Counted from the first letter of the stretch, positions 16,506-25,625 are shown. The stretch is 36,773 nucleotides of DNA from Christensenella sp. UBA3798 (GCA_002368735.1 DFEQ01000059.1:1-36773), one strand, 5' to 3'. The notes: generated from the letters alone by a model not told the origin. Program-made: numbers and translations.

Positions 16506-18368
16506 ATGGCTATAGAAAACAATAAAGACGGCTTGAAGGGAAACAAGCCAAATAAAAACGATTTGAACAAACCCCGTTTGAATAAAAACGACACGACCCA
16601 TAAGAGTGGCGTCAAGGTAGCTTCCGTCAAGGATAAGATGCAGAAAAAGGCGTTTTCTCAAAGGACGATGCAAAGGGGAAAGAAGGTATCCTCTGCCGAA
16701 AACGTCGACACGAAGAGAAGCGGAGGGAAGAAGCTCAAGATAGGTTTCCTCGGCGGCGTGGGCGAGATAGGCAAGAATATGACTGTCATCGAGTACGGCG
16801 ACAGCATCATCGTCATCGACGCGGGACTGACTTTTCCTTCGGAAGAGATGCTCGGCGTGGACGTCGTTATCCCCGATTTCAGCTATCTTGTGGAGAACAA
16901 GGAGAAGGTCAAAGCCATCCTTTGCACCCACGGACACGAAGACCACATCGGCGCCATCCCCTATCTCATGCAGGTTTTGGACGCTCCCACCATCTACGGC
17001 AGCACCTTGACTCTCGGCTTGATACGAGGAAAACTGGAAGAATTCGGCCTCCAAGCGAAGATGAAGACCGTCGCTTCGGGCAGCGAGATACACGTCGATT
17101 GCTTTAAAGTGAAGTTCTACAAGGTTTGCCACTCCATTGCGGGCGCTCTTGCTATCGCCATCGACACCCCGCAGGGCGTCATCTTCCATACCGGCGACTT
17201 CAAGATAGACCATACCCCCATTGACAACGAAAAGATGGACTTCGCTTCGTTCGCCGAACTTGGCAGGCGCGGCGTCTTGTTGATGCTTTCCGACTCCACC
17301 AATGCGGAGCGTCCCGGTCATACCATCAGCGAAAGGAAGGTGGGGGAGAGCATCTCCCGTATCTTTGCGGCGCACGCGAATCGTCGCATCATCGTGGCGA
17401 CTTTTGCCTCCAATTTGCACCGTATCCAGCAGATACTCGATATCGCCGCGGCGAATAATCGCAAGGTGGTCTTGAGCGGCAGGAGCGTCATCAACGTGGT
17501 GGAACTGGGCAAGACTTTAAAGCTTCTACACTACGACGACAGCTTGATCGTGAACGAATCTATGATGAAAAAGATACCGCCCGAGCGCTTGTGCATCATT
17601 TGTACGGGGTCGCAGGGCGAGAGGGTCAGCGCACTTACGCGTATGGCGACGGGCGAGCATCCCTCCATCACTGTCGGTATCAAAGATACCGTCATCATAT
17701 CGGCAAGCGCCATTCCCGGCAACGAAAAGAGCATCTATAACGTCATCAACAGCCTCTATCGCCTCGGCGCGGAGGTCATCTATTCCGCCATTGAGGACGT
17801 GCACACTTCGGGACACGCCCATCAGGAGGAGCTCAAGATGATGCTCTCTTTGATAAACCCCAAGTATTTCATCCCCGTGCACGGTGAATTCCGTCACTTG
17901 AAGATACACGCCGGCATCGCGCAGTCCATGGGTGTGCCTAAGGAAAACATCCTTCTCCCCGAACTCGGGTGGAGCGTGGAAGTCGCGCGCGACGGCTTGA
18001 AAAAGCTCGACAATATCAAGGCGGGCAATTCCTACGTGGACGGCGACGCGGTCGGCGACCTCGAACCCGTCATCAAAGATAGGCGTCAGTTGTCGGCAGA
18101 CGGCTTTATCATCGTGCTATTGAACCTCAGCGTAGAGGACGGCAAGACTTCCGCTTTGGAGATTATTACCCGCGGAATGGCGGCTCTCTCGGAGGATGAC
18201 CTATCCGAAATGAAGAAACAGGTGCTCGCCGCGGTCAAAAATATCAAATATATCAATCGCGACAACCGCGACGCAGTGAAAAACGCCATTCGTCGCACCG
18301 TCAGAAGAATGATTTATACGAGCACGCAGTCCAGCCCGATGATCGTGCCCATCGTCGTTGAGAAATAA
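16506..18368 (+). CDS. rnj: Ribonuclease J with a long basic N-terminal extension
   Basis: 620 residues; ATG after GGAG. RNase J is a metallo-beta-lactamase/beta-CASP nuclease that degrades and matures RNA in Bacillota, combining 5'-3' exonuclease and endonuclease action. The core starts near residue 76 (LKIGFLGGVGEIGKN); zinc motif THGHEDH is at 141-147; later HTGDFKID, SDSTNAERPG, FASNLHRIQQ and GHAHQEEL complete the active site, and the C-terminal domain ends VPIVVEK. The first 75 residues are an Asn/Lys-rich, probably disordered extension with a repeated NKND/NKP pattern, not part of the usual enzyme of about 555 residues. Its stop overlaps the next start by one base (TAATG). Confidence 0.95.
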   Translation: MAIENNKDGLKGNKPNKNDLNKPRLNKNDTTHKSGVKVASVKDKMQKKAFSQRTMQRGKKVSSAENVDTKRSGGKKLKIGFLGGVGEIGKNMTVIEYGDSIIVIDAGLTFPSEEMLGVDVVIPDFSYLVENKEKVKAILCTHGHEDHIGAIPYLMQVLDAPTIYGSTLTLGLIRGKLEEFGLQAKMKTVASGSEIHVDCFKVKFYKVCHSIAGALAIAIDTPQGVIFHTGDFKIDHTPIDNEKMDFASFAELGRRGVLLMLSDSTNAERPGHTISERKVGESISRIFAAHANRRIIVATFASNLHRIQQILDIAAANNRKVVLSGRSVINVVELGKTLKLLHYDDSLIVNESMMKKIPPERLCIICTGSQGERVSALTRMATGEHPSITVGIKDTVIISASAIPGNEKSIYNVINSLYRLGAEVIYSAIEDVHTSGHAHQEELKMMLSLINPKYFIPVHGEFRHLKIHAGIAQSMGVPKENILLPELGWSVEVARDGLKKLDNIKAGNSYVDGDAVGDLEPVIKDRRQLSADGFIIVLLNLSVEDGKTSALEIITRGMAALSEDDLSEMKKQVLAAVKNIKYINRDNRDAVKNAIRRTVRRMIYTSTQSSPMIVPIVVEK

Positions 18369-19594
18369 TGAAGACAGAGCTTCTTTCACCCGCCGGGAAT
18401 ATGGAAAAGCTGACCGTCGCCTGCCATTTCGGTGCCGACGCGGTGTATTTTGCCGGCAAGAGTTTCGGTCTGCGCGCTTACGCGGGCAATTTTACCGAAA
18501 ATGAGATGAAAGAGGCGATGGAATACTTGCACGCAAGGGGGAAGAAAGGGTACGTCACAGTCAACGTCTTTCCCTACGACGAAGATTTCCCCGCGCTGAT
18601 ACGTCACCTCGAGTATCTTTGTAGCATCAATGCGGACGGCGCCATCGTGTCCGACCCCGGCGTGATATCTGTCGCAAGGAAGGTAGCGCCTTCGCTTGAA
18701 CTGCATTTATCCACGCAGGCAAATACCCTGAACTCCTACGCCGCCTCCTTTTGGGCGGATATAGGGGTCAAACGCGTTGTTCTTGCGCGCGAATTATCCC
18801 TCGATAGGATAAAGGCGATACGCGACGCCCTTGACCCCAAGGTGGAATTGGAGTGTTTTGCGCACGGCGCCATGTGCATCAGTTACAGCGGCAGGTGCCT
18901 ACTTAGCAATTACCTGTCGGGCAGGGATAACTATAAGGGGGAATGCGTTCAGGCGTGCAGGTGGAATTACGTCTTGCACGAGAAGAGCCGCGATAATCGC
19001 GAGTTTCCCATCGAGGAGGACGAGCGCGGCGCCTATATCATGAACAGCCACGACCTAAAGACCATCGGCTTCCTCGATGAACTTATCAAAGCGGGTGTCA
19101 CTTCTTTTAAGATAGAGGGCAGGATGAAGACGGCGTATTACGTCGCGTCGGTGACGGACGCCTATCGCCGTGCCTTGGACGCCGCAATGCGAGAAGGGGA
19201 GAAGTACGTATGCCTTCCCGAATGGGATGAAGAACTTTCGCTGTGCTCCAACCGCGGCTTTACCACGGGCTTTATGAAGGGCGCTAAAGGGGGCGCCGAC
19301 ACCATCGCATACGAAGACGCACGTTCGGACGGCGGTGCGGAATTCATAGCCAAAGTTTTGGGCTATGATTTCGACAAAAGGTGTGTTATAATAGAACAAA
19401 GGAACCGCTTTTGCGTGGGAGACGTGTTGGAACTCATGTCTCCGAACAGCGAAGTGCGGCGCATCCCCGTCGAGCGTATTCAAAACGCGGCGGGGGAGAG
19501 CGTGACAGACGCGTTGCGCGTGCAAGAAATATTACTTATCCCGACGGACGTAGTTGCGACCGAGGGAGATATTTTAAGAAGGAGAAAAGCGTGA
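18368..19594 (+). CDS. U32-family protein, probable tRNA uridine-34 hydroxylation factor (TrhP-like)
   Basis: 408 residues. The sequence opens TELLSPAGNMEKLTVAC and has the U32 signature ECFAHGAMCISYSGRCLLSN. Four cysteines in the spacing C-x6-C-x15-C-x3-C (ending GECVQACRW) match the iron-sulfur site of TrhP/RlhA-type enzymes. Members annotated as U32 peptidases are now known in Bacillus and E. coli to hydroxylate tRNA U34 (ho5U) or rRNA using prephenate-derived chemistry. Assignment to TrhP rather than RlhA or a peptidase is inference from length and cysteine pattern. It overlaps RNase J upstream and the glycosyltransferase downstream, an RNA-processing-leaning operon. Confidence 0.88.
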   Translation: MKTELLSPAGNMEKLTVACHFGADAVYFAGKSFGLRAYAGNFTENEMKEAMEYLHARGKKGYVTVNVFPYDEDFPALIRHLEYLCSINADGAIVSDPGVISVARKVAPSLELHLSTQANTLNSYAASFWADIGVKRVVLARELSLDRIKAIRDALDPKVELECFAHGAMCISYSGRCLLSNYLSGRDNYKGECVQACRWNYVLHEKSRDNREFPIEEDERGAYIMNSHDLKTIGFLDELIKAGVTSFKIEGRMKTAYYVASVTDAYRRALDAAMREGEKYVCLPEWDEELSLCSNRGFTTGFMKGAKGGADTIAYEDARSDGGAEFIAKVLGYDFDKRCVIIEQRNRFCVGDVLELMSPNSEVRRIPVERIQNAAGESVTDALRVQEILLIPTDVVATEGDILRRRKA

Positions 19595-20781
19595 GTATCC
19601 GTTGGAACAAACATCTCGTCATACTCTACGATAAGCAGCACGGCAAGCTTATCTGCAATGCGCTCGAAAAGGCTATCGGCGCCGCTTTTCCCGAGTGTGA
19701 TATCATCACGGTGGACGATATCGGCTATACCAATCCCATCTATCGCTTTTGGAAGGCGAAAATATCGCATTTTTACGCCAAAAACGCGCGTTTTATCGTG
19801 AGTTGGCTCAGCAAGATAAAAGAGAAAAAAGAGCTCGCGAGGATAAAGGAAGAGAGGGAGAAAGCCGCCTCCGGCAAGGACGACAAGTTGACCTTTTCCG
19901 AGAGGAATTCCGCTATGGGAAGGATAGTGCATATCCTCAATAGATTCCGCCCCGTAGTCATCGTGGTGACCAATCGTTACGCCCTCAAGATGACCCTCCT
20001 CGCAAAGAAAGTAACGGGGAGCAACGTCAAGGTCGTTGCGGTGATATCGGATTTTGCTCTGTCGAGCGAATACGTGCGCTCCGAAGTGGACCTGTATTTG
20101 GTTGAAAACGATATGCTCAAGGACGGCTTGATGCGCTACGGCGTTGACCGTGACAAAATCCTTATTTCGGGTATGCCTTTCTCGGAAGATCAACGTCCCA
20201 CCCATTCTAAGCTCGAAGCGAGGAACCTATTGGGACTTTCGGGCGAGTTGCCTTTGGTCGTGATAAACGGCGGGGAATACTGCACCGCCACCATCAAGGA
20301 GAACGTCAAAAAGCTACTTTCGATAAAGGAAAAGTATTCTTTACTCATCTTGACTTACGACAATCGCTCCATCAAACGTTATTATAAAAAGATAGCGGAT
20401 GAAAGCGGGGTGGAAGTGATCTTCAAAGAGTCCCTTGATTATCCCTTGATATTTGCGGCTGCGGACGTCATCGTCACATTGCCCGAAACGCATTTTATCT
20501 ATTCCGCATTCGTGAATAAGATCCCCGTCGTCTTGATAGACGGCATCACGGTATTGGAACACGACGTGTATCGCTATCTCGTCAGCGGCGCCCTCGTCAC
20601 GCCCGCCAAGACGCCTGAGGAGACCTACGCCGCGGTGGAGGAGCTCCTCGTCGATACCGACCGCAGAAACGAGATGATAGAAAGAGAAGAGGTCTATTAC
20701 CTCAAGGAGCGCAACTTAACGCCCGAACGTTTGATGTACGATATCTTGATGATAGAGGCGCCTACCGACCCTGCCGATTGA
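19591..20781 (+). CDS. MGDG synthase/UgtP-like glycosyltransferase (GT28-type)
   Basis: 396 residues from GTG 19591, which overlaps the U32 stop (GTGA) and follows AAGGAGA. The longer reading from 19381 lies within the U32 gene and is rejected. The N-terminal half resembles monogalactosyldiacylglycerol synthase and UgtP: RPVVIVVTNRYALKMTLLAK, then VVAVISDFALSSEYV, DLYLVENDMLKDGLMRYGV and KILISGMPFSEDQRP. The C-terminal half has the nucleotide-sugar fold: PLVVINGGEY, YPLIFAAADVIVTLPE and NKIPVVLIDG. Such enzymes glycosylate diacylglycerol or similar lipids at the membrane. The usual GxGH N-terminal loop is replaced by DKQHGKL, so substrate use may differ. The 3' end overlaps the convergent membrane gene by 20 bases. 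Confidence 0.75.
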   Translation: MSIRWNKHLVILYDKQHGKLICNALEKAIGAAFPECDIITVDDIGYTNPIYRFWKAKISHFYAKNARFIVSWLSKIKEKKELARIKEEREKAASGKDDKLTFSERNSAMGRIVHILNRFRPVVIVVTNRYALKMTLLAKKVTGSNVKVVAVISDFALSSEYVRSEVDLYLVENDMLKDGLMRYGVDRDKILISGMPFSEDQRPTHSKLEARNLLGLSGELPLVVINGGEYCTATIKENVKKLLSIKEKYSLLILTYDNRSIKRYYKKIADESGVEVIFKESLDYPLIFAAADVIVTLPETHFIYSAFVNKIPVVLIDGITVLEHDVYRYLVSGALVTPAKTPEETYAAVEELLVDTDRRNEMIEREEVYYLKERNLTPERLMYDILMIEAPTDPAD

Positions 20782-21469
20782 TTTCTTCCTTCCCCTTGTC
20801 GTCTTCATTCTCCATCAGTTCCCCCGCCTCGAAGTAACTGTCGGCGCGGGGGTTTTTCGTTGCGCGCATCATAATGGACAATAGGTACTGTATGGTCAAT
20901 CCGAATATCGCGCTCAGCCACATCGTGGAAAAAGCGTAACTTCCGCCTATATTTCCGCTCTTTTGAAAGAAAACGAGATAGACGGTCGTACCGAGAAAAC
21001 CTCCCGTCACGGCGGCATATAGGCAGGAGGCGAAGGTGCGTCTTGCCGCAAGAGCGCACCACAGTCCGGAAAGGACGGATAATAGGGCGGAGAGAGCCAT
21101 GGGCGCGATGGTCGTTTCGTTAAAGAAGTGCAAGGTATATACGAAGACGATACCCGCGTTTCCCATCATCGACATGGTGGCAAAAATAAAGTCGCTTGTC
21201 TTTTCGCTCCTTGCTATTGCCATGTATAGGCTGATAATGACCGATAATACCCCGCCGAGTGACAGCGTGAATCCTTGGGTGAGAGAGACCCCGCCGCGTA
21301 CGTTCAAGAGAACGATGACGAAAATGATAAAGCTCGCCGCAAAATCGTTGACGCCGAGTCGTTGCGTTATTCCTCGCGTAAGCCCTATAAGGACGAGGGC
21401 AGACGCGGCAAGTAATGCCATTTCGCCGAGAAACATAAGGCTAGCGTGTGTAAAAAGCCCCTTTTTCAT
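20762..21469 (-). CDS. Unrecognised multi-pass membrane protein
   Basis: 235 residues. I do not recognise a family. Six or seven hydrophobic segments lie roughly at 9-30, 40-58, 64-87, 97-116, 119-141, 146-168 and 180-200, followed by a charged cytoplasmic tail rich in Glu/Asp/Lys. Short glycine-serine motifs (NVRGGVSLTQGFTLSLGG, GGFLGTTVYLVFF) recur between helices. The start codon at 21469 has only a weak GGCGG ribosome site very close to it. It is transcribed alone, divergent from the radical-SAM gene and tail-to-tail with the glycosyltransferase, which it overlaps by 20 bases. Coding on this strand is supported by unbroken hydrophobic periodicity and codon usage like its neighbours. Confidence 0.75.
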   Translation of the reverse strand: MKKGLFTHASLMFLGEMALLAASALVLIGLTRGITQRLGVNDFAASFIIFVIVLLNVRGGVSLTQGFTLSLGGVLSVIISLYMAIARSEKTSDFIFATMSMMGNAGIVFVYTLHFFNETTIAPMALSALLSVLSGLWCALAARRTFASCLYAAVTGGFLGTTVYLVFFQKSGNIGGSYAFSTMWLSAIFGLTIQYLLSIMMRATKNPRADSYFEAGELMENEDDKGKEEINRQGR

Positions 21470-21504
21470 TCCGCCGTAAAGCGGGAAAGGGCGATATCTT
21501 TTAT

Positions 21505-21533
21505 TTGACTTTTCTTTTTTTTTATATTATTTT
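21505..21533 (+). promoter_or_regulatory. Candidate promoter of the DUF512-der-aminotransferase operon
   Basis: TTGACT (21505-21510), 17-base T-rich spacer, TATTTT (21528-21533). Transcription would start near 21540, almost at the ATG at 21541, with no Shine-Dalgarno between. The -10 is only fair. Confidence 0.4.
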
Positions 21534-21540
21534 TATGTGT

Positions 21541-22833
21541 ATGGACAGAGAGGCGCGCATCGTAAAGAAAGTTTTGCGAGGAAGTATCGCAAAGAAAGCG
21601 GGCATTATGCCCGGCGACGAGATCGTTATGATAGGAGGATATCCTTTCGTAGACGACGCCGATCTTGCCTTCTACGAAGGGGATGAAAGCGTTCATCTCG
21701 TCATCAAACGTGGGGAGGAGGAGATATCTCTTGTCATCGAGAAAGAGGAGGGCGAGCCTCTCGGCATCGAGATGAGCCAATCCGACTATATCATTCCTTG
21801 CAAGAACGATTGTCTGTTCTGTTTCGTCAGGCAGCTCCCCAAGGGGATGCGTAAGACTCTCTACGTCAAGGATGACGACTATCGCATGAGCTTCGCCATG
21901 GGAAGCTATGTGACCCTCTCCAACCTGACCGACGATGACCTCGCACGTATCAAGCGCCTGTCGCTCTCGCCCCTCTATATATCGGTGCATTGCTTTACGC
22001 CCGAACTGAAACGCAAGATATGCAAGAATCCGCGAAGCGCCGAGCTCTTTTCTATACTGAAGGAACTAGCGGCGGCGAATATCACCATGCACACGCAGAT
22101 AGTGATGATGGAGGGTATCAACGACGGCGACGAGCTGATGCTGACCATCTCGGAACTTGCCAAACTCTATCCCGCCGTCAAGACGGTCGCCGTGGTCCCC
22201 GTAGGGCTCACCAAGCACAGAGAAGGGCTGCCGCAACTATCGCCGATATCCCCCGAGAACGCGCGTCGCACCATTGAGCGAGTGGAAGAGTTCAATCGCG
22301 TAATGAAAGAGAAAAATGGCGAACCTTTTGCTTTCTGTTCGGACGAAATGTATCTTATCGGCGACGTGCCGCTTCCTTCGTATGAGACGTACGGCGAATT
22401 CGAGCAGATAGAGAACGGCGTGGGGCTGATCGCGGATTTCTTCGATTGCGCCGAGTACGCCTTATCGGACGGGGTAGTCCCCAAAGGGGAATACAGCGCC
22501 ATCACGGGGACGTCCTTTGCTCCTCTGCTTGAAAAATTCTGCAAGGAGCTCGAATCGAAATACGACGTCAAAATAGACGTTTGTCCCGTTCGCAACGACT
22601 TTTTCGGCGAAACGGTGACGGTGTCGGGGCTTGTGACGGGCGGTGACATAATCAAACAATACAAGGGCAAGCTTCGCAAGGATATCATCATCCCTCGTAC
22701 GATGCTGCGCGAGTTCAGCGGCGTATTCTTGGACGAAGTGACCCTCTGTGAACTGGAAAAGACCCTCGGCGTCCGCGCCCATATCGCAGACGGCGGCGAC
22801 GGTTTTGTCCGTATATTAGGTGGTGAAGAATGA
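21541..22833 (+). CDS. DUF512 radical-SAM protein with N-terminal PDZ domain
   Basis: 430 residues from ATG 21541. Residues about 5-72 form a PDZ-like domain (ARIVKKVLRGSIAKKAGI, then PGDEIVMIGG). A radical-SAM cluster motif C-x3-C-x2-C lies at Cys87, Cys91 and Cys94 (CKNDCLFCFVRQLPKGMRK), followed by LYVKDDDYRMSF and GSYVTLSNL, characteristic of the DUF512 family. The C-terminal DUF512 part includes VTVSGLVTGGDI and the closing LREFSGVFLDEVTL. The function of this family is not established; it is widespread in Clostridia and cyanobacteria and often sits beside der. No Shine-Dalgarno is visible. Its stop overlaps der (ATGA). Confidence 0.92.
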   Translation: MDREARIVKKVLRGSIAKKAGIMPGDEIVMIGGYPFVDDADLAFYEGDESVHLVIKRGEEEISLVIEKEEGEPLGIEMSQSDYIIPCKNDCLFCFVRQLPKGMRKTLYVKDDDYRMSFAMGSYVTLSNLTDDDLARIKRLSLSPLYISVHCFTPELKRKICKNPRSAELFSILKELAAANITMHTQIVMMEGINDGDELMLTISELAKLYPAVKTVAVVPVGLTKHREGLPQLSPISPENARRTIERVEEFNRVMKEKNGEPFAFCSDEMYLIGDVPLPSYETYGEFEQIENGVGLIADFFDCAEYALSDGVVPKGEYSAITGTSFAPLLEKFCKELESKYDVKIDVCPVRNDFFGETVTVSGLVTGGDIIKQYKGKLRKDIIIPRTMLREFSGVFLDEVTLCELEKTLGVRAHIADGGDGFVRILGGEE

Positions 22834-24155
22834 GTAAGCCTTTATTAGCGATAGTGGGTAGACCCAACGTGGGCAAATCCACCCTGTTCAACAAGATAGT
22901 GGGCAAGCGTATCAGCATTGCGCACAACACGCCGGGCGTCACGCGCGACCGTATCTATGCCGACGCTTCTTGGCTCGACTACCATTTTACCGTCATCGAC
23001 ACGGGCGGTATAGAGTATAAGAGCGAAGACGAGATGTGGCGTCATATCCGCACTCAGGCGGAAACGGCGATCGAGATAGCCGACTGCATCATCTTCGTTG
23101 TGGACGGTAAGGGGGGGCTCCTTCCCGACGACTACGCAATAGCGGATATGCTTCGCCAATGCCGCAAGCCCGTCGTTCTCGCGGTGAACAAGCTTGATAA
23201 TCCCTTTGAGACCGCTTACGAATTTTACGAGCTGGGGCTCGGTGATCCTTACGTACTTTCCGCAGAGCACAATATCGGCATCGGGGATATCCTTGAAGAA
23301 GCGTGCAAGCACCTGAAGAAGGTGGAGGAAGAAGAGGAAGACGACTCGATAAAGATAGCCGTCGTGGGCAAACCCAACGCGGGCAAGAGCTCTCTCGTCA
23401 ATAAGATACTGGGCACCAAGAGGACCATCGTCAGCGACGTGGCGGGCACAACGCGCGACGCGATAGACTCAATCTTTGAACACAACGGCGAGAAGTTCGT
23501 CTTGATAGATACCGCGGGTATACGCCGCAAACGCAGCGTGGATGAGGACGTGGAGTATTACAGCGTATTGCGCGCCTTTGGCGCCATCAAGAGGGCGGAC
23601 GTCGTCTTTATCGTGGTGGACGCGGAGGAAGGCATGACCGAGCAGGACGTTCGCATCGCGGGCAAGGTGCACGAGGAAGGCAAGGCGAGCATCGTGGTGA
23701 TGAACAAGTGGGATAAAATAGAGAAGGATACCCACACTGTCGAAAAGTTTAATAAAGACCTTGCGGAGAAGCTGAAGTTTATGGACTACTTCGTCCCCGC
23801 CTACGTTTCCGCGCTGACAGGGAAGAGGGTGGATAAGCTCCTTGACGAAGCCAAAAGGGTAGCGGCTAACGCAAAGCGCCGCATTACGACGGGCACGGTC
23901 AACGACGTGGTGATGAACCTCGTGGCGATGAATGAGCCCCCCACAAAGAACGGACAACGTTTGAAGATACGTTTCGCAACGCAGGCGAGCGTTTGTCCGC
24001 CAACCTTCGTGGTATTTACCAACGACGCGTCCCTCATGCATTTCTCCTACTTGCGCTATTTGGAGAATGGGATACGAGACGCTTTTGACTTCTCCGGCAC
24101 TCCCATTCGCATAATTGTGCGTGACAAGTCGGAAGAAAACGATTATAATGACTAA
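22830..24155 (+). CDS. der: Ribosome biogenesis GTPase Der (EngA)
   Basis: 441 residues, two tandem Era-like GTPase domains and a C-terminal KH-like domain. First domain: GRPNVGKSTLFN, TPGVTRD, DTGGIE, NKLD. Second: GKPNAGKSSLVN, VAGTTRDAID, DTAGIRRK, NKWDKI. The last ~100 residues contain PPTKNGQRLKIRFATQ and PPTFVVFTND, conserved in Der, which binds the 50S subunit during assembly. The gene overlaps the DUF512 gene and is followed after 12 bases by the aminotransferase. Confidence 0.98.
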   Translation: MSKPLLAIVGRPNVGKSTLFNKIVGKRISIAHNTPGVTRDRIYADASWLDYHFTVIDTGGIEYKSEDEMWRHIRTQAETAIEIADCIIFVVDGKGGLLPDDYAIADMLRQCRKPVVLAVNKLDNPFETAYEFYELGLGDPYVLSAEHNIGIGDILEEACKHLKKVEEEEEDDSIKIAVVGKPNAGKSSLVNKILGTKRTIVSDVAGTTRDAIDSIFEHNGEKFVLIDTAGIRRKRSVDEDVEYYSVLRAFGAIKRADVVFIVVDAEEGMTEQDVRIAGKVHEEGKASIVVMNKWDKIEKDTHTVEKFNKDLAEKLKFMDYFVPAYVSALTGKRVDKLLDEAKRVAANAKRRITTGTVNDVVMNLVAMNEPPTKNGQRLKIRFATQASVCPPTFVVFTNDASLMHFSYLRYLENGIRDAFDFSGTPIRIIVRDKSEENDYND

Positions 24156-24167
24156 TCGGAGGACCTC

Positions 24168-25445
24168 ATGAAATACGAATCACTGACCAAAGAAGAATTA
24201 AAAAGCGTCCTGGCGAAGGAGAAAAAGACCTTTAACGCTATCATGAAAGAGAAGCTTTCTCTCGATATGTCCAGAGGAAAGCCGGCGGCGGCTCAGCTGG
24301 ATATCGCCGCTCCTCTCCTCTCCGCGCTGAACAAGGACACGTCTTTCCCCAAGGGCGTTGATTACAGGAACTACGGTCTTTTGGACGGCATTCCCGAGAT
24401 GAAGAAGCTCTTTGCCGAGCTCTTTGATATTCCCGAGGAGTACGTATTCGTAGGGGGCAACAGCTCTTTGAATCTGATGTACGACATGATCTCCGACTCC
24501 CTTTTGACGGGTGTTTTGGGCTCCACGCCTTGGGTGCGCCTTCCGCAAAAAGTCAAATTCATCTGTCCCGTTCCCGGATACGACAGGCATTTCAATATCT
24601 GTGAGAAACTGGGGATCGAGATGATCTCGGTGCCCATGAACGACGAGGGCCCCGATATGGATATCGTGGAGAGTTTGGTCGCTTCCGATCCCTACATCAA
24701 GGGAATATGGTGCGTGCCGCGCTTCTCCAATCCCGGCGGCATCGTCTATTCCGAAGAGGTCGTGCGCCGTCTTGCCACGATGAAGGTCGCCGCGCCCGAT
24801 TTCAGGATCTATTACGACAATTCCTATTTCGTCCACGCGCTTACCGAGGACGCGCCTAAGCTTGTCAATATCTTCCGCATCGCCAAGGAATTCGGCACGG
24901 AAGATCGCATCTATATGTTCTCCTCCACCTCCAAGATAACCTTTGCGGGAAGCGGCGTTTCCATGCTCGCGGCGTCACCAAAGAACCTTGTTTCCATCAA
25001 GGAAAAGATGGGCTGGAAGACCATCGGTTTCAACAAGGTGTGGCAGTACGCGCACTATCTTTACTTGCAGTCCGCCGAGCACGTTCTCGCCATCATGCGA
25101 GAACAGGCTAAGCTCATCCGCCCCAAGTTCGACATCGTTTTGAATGCCTTTACCGAGGCGTTCGGCGACAGTGACACCGTTACCTGGAATACCCCCAAGG
25201 GCGGATATTTTATCTGCTTGAAGTGTATGAACGGCACGGCGAAAGCGATATGGTCCATGTGCAAAAAAGCAGGGCTAACCATCACCCCCGCAGGCGCTTC
25301 GCACCCCATGCATTTCGACGACTCGGATTCTTACCTTCGCATCGCGCCGACTTATCCCTCCGTTGATGACCTCAAAAAGGCTACCGAGGTGCTCGTCACC
25401 GTCGTGAAAATAGTGACCATCGAAAGCTTGCTTCAAAAAGAATGA
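24168..25445 (+). CDS. Class I aminotransferase, probable aspartate aminotransferase of the MocR-like (type Ic) group
   Basis: 425 residues, ATG after GGAGG. It carries LDMSRGKPAAAQLD near the N-terminus, FVGGNSSLNLMYDM for cofactor phosphate binding, CPVPGYDRHF, VPRFSNPGG with the conserved Asn, YYDNSYFVH with the cofactor Asp and Tyr, and FSSTSKITFAGSG with the pyridoxal lysine at 256. A C-terminal YLRIAPTYP supplies the carboxylate-binding Arg. These features match the aminotransferase group of Corynebacterium AspT (Pfam Aminotran_MocR), which moves amino groups between aspartate and 2-oxoglutarate. Substrate assignment is from family knowledge. It is last in its operon before a terminator. 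Confidence 0.88.
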   Translation: MKYESLTKEELKSVLAKEKKTFNAIMKEKLSLDMSRGKPAAAQLDIAAPLLSALNKDTSFPKGVDYRNYGLLDGIPEMKKLFAELFDIPEEYVFVGGNSSLNLMYDMISDSLLTGVLGSTPWVRLPQKVKFICPVPGYDRHFNICEKLGIEMISVPMNDEGPDMDIVESLVASDPYIKGIWCVPRFSNPGGIVYSEEVVRRLATMKVAAPDFRIYYDNSYFVHALTEDAPKLVNIFRIAKEFGTEDRIYMFSSTSKITFAGSGVSMLAASPKNLVSIKEKMGWKTIGFNKVWQYAHYLYLQSAEHVLAIMREQAKLIRPKFDIVLNAFTEAFGDSDTVTWNTPKGGYFICLKCMNGTAKAIWSMCKKAGLTITPAGASHPMHFDDSDSYLRIAPTYPSVDDLKKATEVLVTVVKIVTIESLLQKE

Positions 25446-25465
25446 TCGACCGCGTCGATGATCCG

Positions 25466-25504
25466 GTCGCCTGCGGATGACATTCATTCGAGGCGACTTT
25501 TTTT
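25466..25504 (+). terminator. Rho-independent terminator after the aminotransferase
   Basis: GTCGCCT (25466-25472) pairs with AGGCGAC (25491-25497), with an inner ATGA/TCAT pairing, followed by seven T's (25498-25504). Confidence 0.85.
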
Positions 25505-25565
25505 ATTCCTTTCACCGAGAATTAGTTATTTTCGTTAATTTTTCAAAAGTTTTAAAAAAAATATT

Positions 25566-25595
25566 TTGACAATTATTTTTTTATACTGTTATATT
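25566..25595 (+). promoter_or_regulatory. Promoter of the ABC transporter operon
   Basis: A perfect TTGACA (25566-25571) and TATATT (25590-25595) with an 18-base spacer, about 30 bases before the ATG at 25626. The site sits inside a longer open frame that starts at the TTG of the -35 box, which argues for the downstream ATG. Confidence 0.75.
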
Positions 25596-25625
25596 AAAGT
25601 TGAAGATTATCACGGGAGGTGGGAT

